From NCBI RefSeq assembly GCF_002160895.1, contig NZ_NFLL01000005.1, positions 62,001 through 126,000 of the forward strand: 64,000 bases of DNA, given 5' to 3'. The notes beneath the pieces were generated by a model. The model had not been told where the DNA came from and did no database searches. It was given only the letters and a program-made list of their open reading frames with translations. Origin of the DNA: Faecalibacterium sp. An122. Its GTDB lineage: Bacteria > Bacillota > Clostridia > Oscillospirales > Ruminococcaceae. A program made the position numbers and the translations under genes. Positions 48,138 to 56,279 of the stretch are shown piece by piece; position 1 is the first letter of the stretch, and the number at the start of each line of letters is the position of its first letter.

Positions 48138-49367
48138 TTACTCCTGTTCGGGCGGCTCACAGCCAGCCGCTGTGAGGCATTCTTTTACCCGTGCGTAGTA
48201 AATGCGCAGGAACTTGTTCTGCGCGGCGGTCATGTATACGAAGTAGGGCTTGCCTTCGGCGCGTTTCTTGTCCAGGAACTGGTACACCGGTTCGTCGGCC
48301 GGAGACTTCTTCAGGTAGGTGCAAACCACCTGGTAGAGGATCTTACGAAGATGCGGAGAGCCTCGTTTGGTAGCCGGATTGCTCTGTGCGATGTGCTTGC
48401 CCGACTGGTTCACGGCCGGGTCAACGCCAGCGAACGCCACCAGCGAGCTGCGGTGGGCAAAGCGGCGGACGTCGCCGATCTCAGCGATCAGCTGGGCGGC
48501 GGTGACATCCCCCACGCCGTACATGGCCCGTACCGTCTCGTATTCGGGAAGCTGCTGAGCCAGGCGGATCATTTCCTGCCGCAGGGCTGCCGTTGCGGCA
48601 CGCGCATCGGTGAGCTGCCTGGCAGCCGTTGTAATCAGCATCTTGGTATTGCTGTTCCTGGGCAGCGTCGTGTAGCACTGGCGGCTGCCGGCATATACGT
48701 CAATAGCTTTATCGGGGCTGAAGTTGTAACCTTTTCGCTTGCACCACTTCCGGTAGCGCTCGGTGAACGTCTCCTGCGATATGCGGCACAGGCAGTCGCG
48801 GTGCCAGAAAGTCATGACAAAGTCCACCCATTTCTGGTGGCCGTCAGGACGCTCCGGGCTGGAGAACAGTTCGTTCACGCCGGGATATACCTTGTCGGTC
48901 AGAGAAATGAGATTGTTTTGCAGCGCCACGTTGGTTTTCATGTATAGGTCGTACTGGCGGCTGTAGAGTTTCAGTTGTTGTCGAATTGCATCCATAAGTG
49001 TATATTCCTGCAATTTGACCCAGTTGTCAAGAGCGTATTTGGCGATCTTCATTGCGTCCGCTTTGTCGGTCTTGACTTTCCGAATGGAACCGCCGCCGCT
49101 CTGCTTAATGTAGAGCGGGTTCAGCACAGATACATAAATTCCGTATTCGTGCAGTGCCGCTGCCACAGGCTCATGGTAACGGCCGGTCGCTTCCATGACA
49201 ACTCTTGTTTCCTCGCCCAGGCCAATAATGGCATTTGCCATCTGCTCCAGACCAAGTTCTGTGTGAGGAAACTCGCGGGGGGTAAGAGCCACTTCCCCCA
49301 TTGGCCGCAGGGCGGCCACCATGCTTTTACATTTGGATACATCGATCCCGACTGCGTTTATTTTCAA
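48138..49367 (-). CDS. IS110-family transposase
   Basis: 409 residues with the two IS110 domains. The N-terminal RuvC-like DEDD domain has D9 in VGIDVSK, EATGRYHEP at about 59 and the VKTDKADAMKIAKYAL aspartates at about 100. The C-terminal Transposase_20 domain has YGVGDVTAAQLIAEIGDVRRF and the serine region AVNQSGKHIAQSNPATKRGSPHLRKIL. IS110 enzymes recombine through a noncoding bridge RNA encoded at one element end. The gene appears intact and could be active. Confidence 0.95.
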   Translation of the reverse strand: MKINAVGIDVSKCKSMVAALRPMGEVALTPREFPHTELGLEQMANAIIGLGEETRVVMEATGRYHEPVAAALHEYGIYVSVLNPLYIKQSGGGSIRKVKTDKADAMKIAKYALDNWVKLQEYTLMDAIRQQLKLYSRQYDLYMKTNVALQNNLISLTDKVYPGVNELFSSPERPDGHQKWVDFVMTFWHRDCLCRISQETFTERYRKWCKRKGYNFSPDKAIDVYAGSRQCYTTLPRNSNTKMLITTAARQLTDARAATAALRQEMIRLAQQLPEYETVRAMYGVGDVTAAQLIAEIGDVRRFAHRSSLVAFAGVDPAVNQSGKHIAQSNPATKRGSPHLRKILYQVVCTYLKKSPADEPVYQFLDKKRAEGKPYFVYMTAAQNKFLRIYYARVKECLTAAGCEPPEQE

Positions 49368-49392
49368 CCTCCTGGATTTTGAATTTGGCCTT

Positions 49393-49498
49393 CCCGCCTT
49401 TTTCTCATCGCTTGTTCAATCTCCTGGGGTTGACACGAACGCGCCAAAAGCTGGCGGTACTACCTGCGCAAATCGAATACTGCGAATGAGAAAGGCGG
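49393..49498 (-). ncRNA. Candidate IS110 bridge RNA region
   Basis: Noncoding sequence upstream of the transposase forms a long-range stem (49395-49408 with 49486-49498: CGCCTTT-CTCAT against ATGAG-AAAGGCG). It encloses the hairpins CGCA/TGCG (49467-49484) and CGCCA/TGGCG (49442-49456). In characterised IS110 elements such as IS621 the bridge RNA is encoded just there, upstream of the gene and on the same strand. Guide loops cannot be named without target and donor sequences. Confidence 0.45.
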
Positions 49499-49587
49499 CT
49501 GACGGACTCCCTTGCGGGCGTGCTGGCCCTTGGTCAATCAAGTCAGGCCATTCCTCTCTCATTCTAACAGCTTCAGCTCTGAGATGG

Positions 49588-49613
49588 AAAAAGACACGGC
49601 TGGCTGCCGTGCC
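49588..49613 (-). terminator. Minus-strand terminator upstream of the IS110 element
   Basis: GGCACGGC / GCCGTGTC stem followed by five T on the minus strand. It would block outside transcription from entering the insertion sequence. Confidence 0.65.
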
Positions 49614-49647
49614 TTTCACCGTATCTTTATTGTAGGAGGTCAAACCT

Positions 49648-50097
49648 ACGGCAACTGAGCTGGCAGCGGTGTCCAGAGCAGCACCTGAAGAACGCCCCAG
49701 CCTTGTGGCGGAGATTTGCAGGCCACGGCAGGAGAAACGAACAGCCCGGGAAAAACAGGTAGCCCAAGAGAAGGCCGTTATCCAAGAAGCAGCGGCTGCT
49801 TTACCGGAGCCTCCCAAGCCAACCAGCGGGCGGCGAAGCCAAAGCAGAAAGGTTCTGGAATCCATCCAGGAAATCTCGAAAAAAATGCTCCAGGCCAGCA
49901 GCGATATCGAAGAAGCGGACGTTTTCGGCGAGATGGAGGACGCTCTGGACAGCCTGATCTTCCGCTGGAACACCTGTTTGCAGAACAACCCGGAGCTCTG
50001 CCTCTCAGGGCTGGAGGGCATCCGGCGGATTGGGGAACAGGGTATGGAATTTATTAAAAACTTTGAACAATCTATCCGTGAAGCCAACGCCGGATGA
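49648..50097 (+). CDS. Coiled-coil helper protein upstream of the recombinase, no ATG
   Basis: About 149 residues if started at ACG 49648, which lies 7 bases after AGGAGGT and gives TATELAAVSRAAPEERPSLVAE. The first normal start in frame is GTG 49669, which has no ribosome binding site of its own. The middle is charged (RQEKRTAREKQVAQEK), followed by a proline-rich hinge and helices (QEISKKMLQASSDIEEADVFGEMEDALDSL). It resembles no family that I can name. Similar small proteins often precede serine recombinases of Clostridia. ACG looks like a mutated ATG. Confidence 0.55.
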   Translation, partial: TATELAAVSRAAPEERPSLVAEICRPRQEKRTAREKQVAQEKAVIQEAAAALPEPPKPTSGRRSQSRKVLESIQEISKKMLQASSDIEEADVFGEMEDALDSLIFRWNTCLQNNPELCLSGLEGIRRIGEQGMEFIKNFEQSIREANAG

Positions 50098-50162
50098 GTT
50101 GAAACATTCCGATCGACATCCTCAACGAAACAAAATGTATGTGATAAGATGGAGGTGCCAAA

Positions 50163-50306
50163 ACCAAGAACAACAAGATTGATGAACTCTATGCAGCGGT
50201 TGCCCTGATCGAAATTCTGATGAAGAAAGGTCTGGTCAACCCGGAAACCTACGCCAACGTGGTTCGCAACACAAGCAAAGCCCCTGCCAAGGGGCACAGC
50301 ATTTAA
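50163..50306 (+). CDS. Small protein upstream of the recombinase, no standard start codon
   Basis: The frame encodes TKNNKIDELYAAVALIEILMKKGLVNPETYANVV and ends at TAA 50306, about 47 residues. It has a GGAGGTGCC ribosome binding site, but no ATG, GTG or TTG follows between it and the conserved-looking sequence; the codon at the expected place is AAA or ACC. The helix-loop-helix composition recalls short SHOCT-like proteins found beside large serine recombinases. It is either recently disabled or initiated unusually. Confidence 0.45.
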   Translation, partial: TKNNKIDELYAAVALIEILMKKGLVNPETYANVVRNTSKAPAKGHSI

Positions 50307-50326
50307 GAAACAAGGAGGGCGGCATT

Positions 50327-52156
50327 ATGATGCGGGACGATTACAACTATCGCTTTAAGCTGACGGACTACACCCAGTTGGACCGGAACCGGAAGCGGAA
50401 GGTGGCCGTCTATGGCCGGGTATCCACCGAGCACGAGGCGCAGATTGCTGCCCTGGAAAACCAGATGCAGTGGTATGACGATCAGGCGCGGTATCATCCC
50501 AATTGGGAGATTCAGGACCGGTATATAGACGAGGGCATTACCGGTACCCAGGCCAAGAAAAGGCCCTCCTTTCTGCGGATGATTGACGACGCCCGGCAGG
50601 GCAAATTCGATCTGATTGTAACCCGTGAGGTCTGCCGGTTCGCCCGGAACGTGGTGGACACCCTGGTCATCACCCGGGAGCTGAAAGGCATCGGGGTGGA
50701 AGTCTACTTCATCGAGGACAACATCTGGACCATGGATGGCGACGGCGAGCTTCGCCTCTCCCTGATGGCCACCCTGGCCCAGGAGGAGAGCCGCAAGACC
50801 TCTGAGCGGGTCCGGGCGGGCCAGAAGGTGAGCCGGGAAAAAGGCGTGCTGTACGGCAACGGCAATATCCTGGGCTACGACCGGGTTGGAGATACTTATC
50901 AAATCAACGAGGAGCAGGCCGAGACGGTGCGGATGATCTTCGACCTGTATCTGCAGGGGAAGGGCTCTTTGCAGATTGCCAACGAGCTGAACGCCCGGCA
51001 CCGGAAGAGCGCCATGGGGCTGGTGAAGTGGTGCGCATCCAGTGTGGTGCGTGTTCTGAAAAACGCTACCTACACTGGCACCAAGTGCTACAATAAATCC
51101 CGGAGCAACAACTACCTGGAACAGCACCGGGTGCTGAACCTGGACGCATCCACCTATCAATATCACGAAGGAGATTTCCCGGCCATTGTCTCCAAAGAAA
51201 TCTGGAACAAGGCTCAGAGCATCCGAATCAACCGGAGAAAGGCGGTGGCCCTGCGGGACGGCAAGGTAACCATCAGCAACCGGAGTTCCGAGGACATCTG
51301 GGTCAACAAGTTGCGGTGCAGCTGCGGCTACGCCTGCCGCCGGGACAAGTGGCACGTCCGCAAAGACGGCAGCATCTCCTACGGGTACCAGTGCTACAAC
51401 CGGATCAACAACGGCTCCAAACAGAAGCGGGAAGAGATGGGCCTGGACAGCGAGGGCTACTGCGGGATTCGGATGTACGGGGACTGGAAGCTGGAGATGA
51501 TGGCCGACACCCTCTTTGAGCAGCTGCTGGGGGACAAGCACCAGATCATCCAGACCGCCCTGGAGTTGCTGAAAAAATACTACAAGGAGACCAGCCGGAA
51601 AGATCAACAGGGGAACAGCGAGCGGAAGATCCAGCTGGAGCGGATTGACACCCGGCTGCGGAACCTGACCGTCATGCGGGCGGACGGGGAGATCAGAAAG
51701 GAGAAATACCAGGAGCTGCGGGATCAGCTGGAGGCCGAGAAGAGCCGCCTGGAGGAAGAACAGAAAAAGGCAGAGTCGGTAGAGTGCCGGGAGGCTATGG
51801 ACCTGGACCGGATTCAGCAGGCGCTGGAAGAACTGGTCCACCTGAAAGGAAAGGGGGTCAGCCGGGAGCTGGTGGACCAGATCGTCTACCGGGTGACGCC
51901 GGTGTCCGAGACCCACTTCGAGTGGTACCTCCATTTGGGCCCCGGAACCGATGCCCAGGTGGGCCTTCTGGTGGAGGGCAAAAAGGGAAACTGTGTGCCC
52001 TCGGTAAACGGTATCAGGGGGTTCTTAAACCCTGGTGAAGTGAAAACGGACGTGGCTGCGAATCGAATTTTAGGCTCCCTACCGACAGAGCAGCTACACA
52101 GGCTGCCTTTAAGAACCCCGCAAACCTTTGCCCAGTTCCAGTGTAAGGTTGTATAA
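50327..52156 (+). CDS. Large serine recombinase
   Basis: 609 residues. The N-terminal resolvase domain has the catalytic serine S33 in VYGRVSTEHEAQIAALENQ, then DRYIDEGITGTQAKKRP, and the arginines in REVCRFARN and SRKTSERVRAG. The DNA-binding recombinase domain follows (YLQGKGSLQIANELNARH). A zinc ribbon lies at about 330-385 (LRCSCGYACRRD, YQCYNR, GYCGIRM), and a long coiled coil at about 415-500. The last 50 residues, after HFEWYLHLGPG, do not look like the family and overlap an inverted repeat. AAGGAGG precedes two adjacent ATG codons. It integrates or excises a mobile element. Confidence 0.93.
   Translation: MMRDDYNYRFKLTDYTQLDRNRKRKVAVYGRVSTEHEAQIAALENQMQWYDDQARYHPNWEIQDRYIDEGITGTQAKKRPSFLRMIDDARQGKFDLIVTREVCRFARNVVDTLVITRELKGIGVEVYFIEDNIWTMDGDGELRLSLMATLAQEESRKTSERVRAGQKVSREKGVLYGNGNILGYDRVGDTYQINEEQAETVRMIFDLYLQGKGSLQIANELNARHRKSAMGLVKWCASSVVRVLKNATYTGTKCYNKSRSNNYLEQHRVLNLDASTYQYHEGDFPAIVSKEIWNKAQSIRINRRKAVALRDGKVTISNRSSEDIWVNKLRCSCGYACRRDKWHVRKDGSISYGYQCYNRINNGSKQKREEMGLDSEGYCGIRMYGDWKLEMMADTLFEQLLGDKHQIIQTALELLKKYYKETSRKDQQGNSERKIQLERIDTRLRNLTVMRADGEIRKEKYQELRDQLEAEKSRLEEEQKKAESVECREAMDLDRIQQALEELVHLKGKGVSRELVDQIVYRVTPVSETHFEWYLHLGPGTDAQVGLLVEGKKGNCVPSVNGIRGFLNPGEVKTDVAANRILGSLPTEQLHRLPLRTPQTFAQFQCKVV
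52018..52119. repeat. 12-bp inverted repeat in the 3' end of the recombinase gene
   Basis: GGGGTTCTTAAA (52018-52029) and its exact complement TTTAAGAACCCC (52108-52119) flank 78 bases. They lie inside the atypical tail of the recombinase reading frame. This may be an attachment site, a small inserted element or a folded RNA end. Confidence 0.6.
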
Positions 52157-52164
52157 AGTTTAAA

Positions 52165-52208
52165 GCGTGCCCCTCCTGTCTGCAACAAGACGGGAGGGGC
52201 GCTTTTTT
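52165..52208 (+). terminator. Recombinase terminator, near-copy of the ppdK terminator
   Basis: GCCCCTCCTGTCT / AGACGGGAGGGGC stem followed by six T. About 35 bases are nearly identical to 4873-4908. Confidence 0.9.
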
Positions 52209-52354
52209 ACATGAGCCTTGGAGCCCGACGAACTCCCACCCCACTACCTACCTCCTGGTTCCAACCGTGGACGCCGCTTGATAAGGCACAACAGGGGACC
52301 TGCCGTCACACCCCGCCGCCCGCCCGGGCAGGTGAGGAATGGCGGAAGGAGGGG

Positions 52355-52363
52355 TGGTATAAT
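52355..52363 (+). promoter_or_regulatory. Predicted extended -10 promoter before the 137-residue gene
   Basis: TGGTATAAT at 52355-52363; the -35 region is poor. The remainder of 52209-52491 shows no gene. Confidence 0.45.
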
Positions 52364-52491
52364 AGACAGATCTGTGCTATGATAGAGCCAAACATCCAAA
52401 TCGCCCGTACCCAGAACAGATTTGGCAGCGACCTTTTGTGCATCCGTGCAAAAAGAAACAAAAAAGAACAATCGTGAAAAGGAGAGTTTCC

Positions 52492-52905
52492 ATGCTTGTA
52501 GGAGAGGCCGTAAAAGTCAAGTTCAGCATCTTTAAAAACCGGTTCGCCTTTGAATGCGGCAGCCATGGCGTCACCCTGGAGAAGATCGGCGGGGGAATCT
52601 GCCTGTATGCCACCGACAGCAGCCATGAGGAAATCTACTGCGCCATGCCGCTGGGCCTGGAGCGGGATTTCAAGGACAGCGCCTATTACATCTACGCGCC
52701 CAATGATCACCAGATGCTGCTGCGGGTCCACAAGGCGGTGATGCTGGTGGATTTTGAGGGGAAGTGGTGTTCCACCAACGTCAAGGACTTCCGGGTCTAT
52801 GGCTCCAAGCTGTGGGGTCAGGACTGCCTGATCCCCTGGAAAGACGAGTACACCCGGATCTACAACGCCGCCGAAAAGGCCCGCATCGCCGCCGGAGAGT
52901 CCTGA
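52492..52905 (+). CDS. Unknown 137-residue protein
   Basis: ATG 52492 follows AAGGAGAG. No family recognised. It has a beta-rich pattern (VKVKFSIFKNRFAFECG, GGGICLYATD), a KDSAYYIYAPNDHQMLLRVHKAV stretch and a helical tail. No signal peptide or membrane segment. It ends 34 bases before the AraC regulator, so the two may be co-transcribed. Confidence 0.7.
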   Translation: MLVGEAVKVKFSIFKNRFAFECGSHGVTLEKIGGGICLYATDSSHEEIYCAMPLGLERDFKDSAYYIYAPNDHQMLLRVHKAVMLVDFEGKWCSTNVKDFRVYGSKLWGQDCLIPWKDEYTRIYNAAEKARIAAGES

Positions 52906-52939
52906 CCGGCGTCTTTGTCCAATCCAGCGAGGTAACAAA

Positions 52940-53719
52940 ATGAACAGGATTATGTACGTGGGGGAACATCCCAAAATTTACAATGTCCGCATGCACAAAC
53001 ACGATCACTGGGAAGTGGTTTACTGTACGGCAGGGGAGGGCACCTTCCGGTTTGAGGAACAGCCCTCCATCACCTATTCCGCCGGCGAGACCGTTGTCAT
53101 CCCGCCCCGAATGGCCCACGCCAACTCCAGCACCGAGGGATTTGCCAACATCCATATCATGCTGGATTCCCCGTCTTTTCCCTTCCAGGACGCCTTCCGG
53201 GTGGCGGACGAGGACGGCAGCCTGGCCCATGCCTTTGCCCAGGTCCGTCTGTATCATATGTCCGACCGCAAGCGCCACGAGCTGGTGCTGGCCTCTCTGG
53301 GCGAGCTGATCGCCAGCTACATTGTGGTGTTCCGCAGCAATGTGGAGTTTTCCCAGCCGGTGGCCCAGATCCGGGCCAGCATCATGGAGAACTTTGACCG
53401 CTCCGACTACCAGCTGGATGAGTTCATCCGGACCCTGCCCTTCCACTACGACTACCTGCGCAAGCTGTTTAAAAAAGAGGTGGGGCTGTCTCCGCTGGAG
53501 TATCTGACCGACGTCCGGATGAAAACCGCCGAGCGCCTTTTGACCCTGTGGGCGGCGGGATACACCATCGCCGAAATCGCCGAAATGTGCGGGTTTGACA
53601 ATGCCCTGTACTTTTCGCGGGTGTTCAAAAAATACTATGGCTGCGCTCCGTCCCAGTTCATGAAAGACAAGGCCGGCGTCTATTCCAATGTGCCGGATCG
53701 GACAGAACTGGAAACCTGA
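52940..53719 (+). CDS. AraC-family transcription regulator
   Basis: 259 residues. An N-terminal cupin-like sensor has MHKHDHWEVVYCTAGEGTFRFEEQ and AGETVVIPPRMAHANSS. The C-terminal double helix-turn-helix reads YLRKLFKKEVGLSPLEYLTDVRMKTAERLL and TIAEIAEMCGFDNALYFSRVFKKYYGCAPSQF. It lies just upstream of the glycosaminoglycan operon in the same direction and is the obvious candidate for its regulator. Confidence 0.93.
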   Translation: MNRIMYVGEHPKIYNVRMHKHDHWEVVYCTAGEGTFRFEEQPSITYSAGETVVIPPRMAHANSSTEGFANIHIMLDSPSFPFQDAFRVADEDGSLAHAFAQVRLYHMSDRKRHELVLASLGELIASYIVVFRSNVEFSQPVAQIRASIMENFDRSDYQLDEFIRTLPFHYDYLRKLFKKEVGLSPLEYLTDVRMKTAERLLTLWAAGYTIAEIAEMCGFDNALYFSRVFKKYYGCAPSQFMKDKAGVYSNVPDRTELET

Positions 53720-53777
53720 CCCCGCGCGGGAAAACTGCAGAGAAAACAGAGCGGGACTTTACCGCCTTTCGCGAAAA

Positions 53778-53814
53778 AACGCCGTACAGCGATCAAAGCT
53801 GTATGGCGTTTTTT
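53778..53814 (+). terminator. Terminator after the AraC regulator
   Basis: AACGCCGTACAGC / GCTGTATGGCGTT (one G-U pair) and six T. Confidence 0.92.
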
Positions 53815-53922
53815 ACAATTTTAAGATTTTCATTTTGTGCGCTTTTACAAACGCAGCTGTGAGAAGGCTGAAATCTGCAGCCAAAATATCCGTTTCGTGA
53901 ATGAAATGTGTCGTAAAAGGTA

Positions 53923-53951
53923 TTCAAGTGGAGGACGCGGGACGGTATACT
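53923..53951 (+). promoter_or_regulatory. Predicted promoter of the glycosaminoglycan operon
   Basis: TTCAAG (53923-53928), spacer 17, TATACT (53946-53951). The weak -35 fits activator-dependent transcription, for example by the AraC protein. A 130-base GC-rich leader with several short inverted repeats follows. Confidence 0.55.
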
Positions 53952-54085
53952 GTAGGTACAGTTGAGCGGCGGCAAACACACCGCCGGGCACAGCCGAAAC
54001 GGCTGGAGATTGGCGCCCGGCGCCCGGCTTGGAAGCGCCGGACGGCGCCGGCAGATACGCGATTGGATGAAGGAGGATGTCTACT

Positions 54086-54520
54086 ATGGTCAGCATTTTG
54101 ATTATCGGCCACGGCAACTTTGCCACCGGTGCTTTGAGCGCAACCCGCCTGGTTGCAGGCGCACCGGAAAATGTATATGCGCTGGATTTCCCCGAGGGAA
54201 TGAGCGCAGAGGAGCTGAAGGAGGCCATGCAGGCCCGTCTGGCCGCCATCGAGACCCCGGAGATCCTGGTGATGGCTGACCTGGCCGGCGGCACCCCCTT
54301 CCGCACCGCGGTGGAGCTGAAGATGACCATGCCGGAAAAGCAGATCCGGGTGGTGGCCGGCACCAGCATGCCGGCCCTGATGGAAGCCGCCTTCTCCTCG
54401 GACAGCATGGACCTGGCCGAGCTCACCGCCGATGTGATTCAGACCGGCGTGGAAGGCTTTGTGGACTGGGATGCCCAGACCACAGAGGAGGAAGAGCCGG
54501 AGTTTGAGGACGGCCTGTAA
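54086..54520 (+). CDS. PTS mannose-family IIA subunit
   Basis: 144 residues. The phosphorylated histidine is H9 in MVSILIIGHGNFATG, and the domain continues with VMADLAGGTPFRTAVEL. It passes phosphate to the IIB at 55769. I choose ATG 54086 over 54077, because the latter abuts the AAGGAGG ribosome binding site. First gene of the operon. Confidence 0.92.
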   Translation: MVSILIIGHGNFATGALSATRLVAGAPENVYALDFPEGMSAEELKEAMQARLAAIETPEILVMADLAGGTPFRTAVELKMTMPEKQIRVVAGTSMPALMEAAFSSDSMDLAELTADVIQTGVEGFVDWDAQTTEEEEPEFEDGL

Positions 54521-54535
54521 GGCGGAGGGATCGAA

Positions 54536-55726
54536 ATGATCAAGACCATTCATGTGGAGCCCATCAAAAACCGTGAGAAATACCTCTCCACCCCGCTGCT
54601 GACCCGGGCCGAAGTGGAAAAGGCTATGGACTTTGTGGTGGCCCAGACCCGGGCCAACATGGAGTATTTCGGCAGCAAGTTCCCCTGGTCGGCCACCAAA
54701 GGCCTGAAATACCCCATCATCGAGAACATCGAGTGGACCGACGGTTTCTGGACCGGCCTGCTGTGGCTGTGCTACGAATACACCGGGGACGAAGCGTTCC
54801 GGCAGCGTGCCGAACAGAACATCGATTCCTTCCTCCACCGTGTGGAAAACCGCATCGAGCTGGACCACCACGATCTGGGCTTTTTGTACTCTCCCTCCTG
54901 CGTGGCGGGCTACAAGCTGGTGGGCTCCGAAAAGGGCAAGCGGGCCGGCATTCTGGCGGCCGACAAGCTGATGGAGCGCTACAACCAGCGGGACGGCTTC
55001 ATTCAGGCCTGGGGCGCTGTGGGCGCACAGGACAACTACCGCCTGATTATCGACTGCTTTATGAATATCCCCCTGCTGTACTGGGCCACCGGCATCACCG
55101 GCGATCCCAAGTACGCAGACGCGGCGGACAAGCACTTTGAAAAGGCCGCCAACTACGTCATTCGGGATGACGCCTCGGCCTTCCACACCTACTACTTTGA
55201 CGCACAGACCGGCCAGCCCCTGCGGGGCGCCACCCGTCAGGGCTACAGCGATGATTCCGCCTGGGCCCGGGGCCAGGCCTGGGGCATCTATGGCATCCCC
55301 CTGAACTACCTGCAGAACCACAACCCCGCTTCGGTCAACCTGTTCGAGGGCATGACCAACTACTTCCTCAACCGCCTGCCGGAGGACGACGTCTGCTATT
55401 GGGACCTGATTTTCGGCGACGGGTCGGGCCAGTCCCGGGATTCCTCGGCCGCGGCTATTGCCGTCTGCGGCATGCTGGAAATGGGCAAATACCTGCCCGA
55501 GCTGCACCCCGAGAAGGAGACCTATCAGCGGGCCTGCCACCGCATCCTGCGCAGCCTGATCGAGAACTATCAGGGCACCACGGCGGAGCCCGGCAGCCCG
55601 GTGCTGTACCACGGCGTCTACTCCTGGCACAGCGGCAAGGGCGTGGACGAGGGCAACATCTGGGGCGACTACTACTACATGGAAGCGCTGGTCCGCTTCT
55701 ACAAAGACTGGAATCTGTACTGGTAA
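54536..55726 (+). CDS. ugl: Unsaturated glucuronyl hydrolase, GH88
   Basis: 396 residues of the alpha/alpha-barrel GH88 family: WTDGFWTGLLWLCYEYTG at about 66, LDHHDLGFLYSPSC (catalytic aspartate region at about 115), GYSDDSAWARGQAWGIYG at about 237, and YWDLIFGDGSGQSRDSSAAAI. It removes the 4,5-unsaturated uronic acid from glycosaminoglycan disaccharides inside the cell. Its position between PTS genes matches the Streptococcus glycosaminoglycan clusters. Confidence 0.93.
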   Translation: MIKTIHVEPIKNREKYLSTPLLTRAEVEKAMDFVVAQTRANMEYFGSKFPWSATKGLKYPIIENIEWTDGFWTGLLWLCYEYTGDEAFRQRAEQNIDSFLHRVENRIELDHHDLGFLYSPSCVAGYKLVGSEKGKRAGILAADKLMERYNQRDGFIQAWGAVGAQDNYRLIIDCFMNIPLLYWATGITGDPKYADAADKHFEKAANYVIRDDASAFHTYYFDAQTGQPLRGATRQGYSDDSAWARGQAWGIYGIPLNYLQNHNPASVNLFEGMTNYFLNRLPEDDVCYWDLIFGDGSGQSRDSSAAAIAVCGMLEMGKYLPELHPEKETYQRACHRILRSLIENYQGTTAEPGSPVLYHGVYSWHSGKGVDEGNIWGDYYYMEALVRFYKDWNLYW

Positions 55727-55768
55727 CCCGGTACTCAATGTTAAGAACCATCAAGGAGGAAACAGAGT

Positions 55769-56254
55769 ATGCCGAACATTGTTGCATTCCGCATTGACGA
55801 GCGCCTGATCCATGGTCAGGGCCAGATCTGGATCAAGGCCCTGGGCGCCAACACGGTGATCGTGGCCAACGATGCCGCCAGCGAGGACCCCATGCAGCAG
55901 CAGCTGATGAAGGCCGTGGTCCCCAAGACCATCGCCATGCGGTTCTTCTCGGTCCAGAAAACCTGCGACCTGATCCACAAGGCATCCCCCAAGCAGGTGA
56001 TCTTCATCGTCTGCAAGACCCCCCAGGACGCCCTGCGCCTGGTGGCGGGCGGCGTGCCGGTCAAGGAGATCAACGTGGGCAACATCCACCGCGCTCCCGG
56101 CAAGGAGGAGATCAGCAAGTTCATCGCCCTGGGCCCTGAGGACAAGGCTGCCCTGCGGGAACTGCGGGATCAGTACGGGATTACCTTCAACACCAAGGCT
56201 ACGGCCACCGGCGACGACGGCGCCGCTCTGGTGGACCTGAATAAGTACATCTAA
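55769..56254 (+). CDS. PTS mannose-family IIB subunit
   Basis: 161 residues with the active histidine H15 in FRIDERLIHGQGQIWIKALG, followed by IVANDAASEDPMQQQLMK. It hands phosphate to the incoming sugar at IIC/IID. Good ribosome binding site (AAGGAGG). Confidence 0.94.
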   Translation: MPNIVAFRIDERLIHGQGQIWIKALGANTVIVANDAASEDPMQQQLMKAVVPKTIAMRFFSVQKTCDLIHKASPKQVIFIVCKTPQDALRLVAGGVPVKEINVGNIHRAPGKEEISKFIALGPEDKAALRELRDQYGITFNTKATATGDDGAALVDLNKYI

Positions 56255-56279
56255 CGTCAAAAAGAGGAGGAAGATTTTC

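Larger units (their letters stand above)
48138..49560 (-). mobile_element. IS110-family insertion sequence (ends not fixed)
   Basis: It comprises the transposase gene and about 190 bases of noncoding sequence upstream of it. IS110 elements lack typical terminal inverted repeats and target duplications, so neither end can be set from one copy. The outer limits given are a guess. Confidence 0.7.

Noticed and set aside
49416-50297. 293-codon minus-strand frame over the helper genes
   Set aside because: It overlaps the IS110 noncoding end, has no ribosome binding site and shows no recognisable domain.
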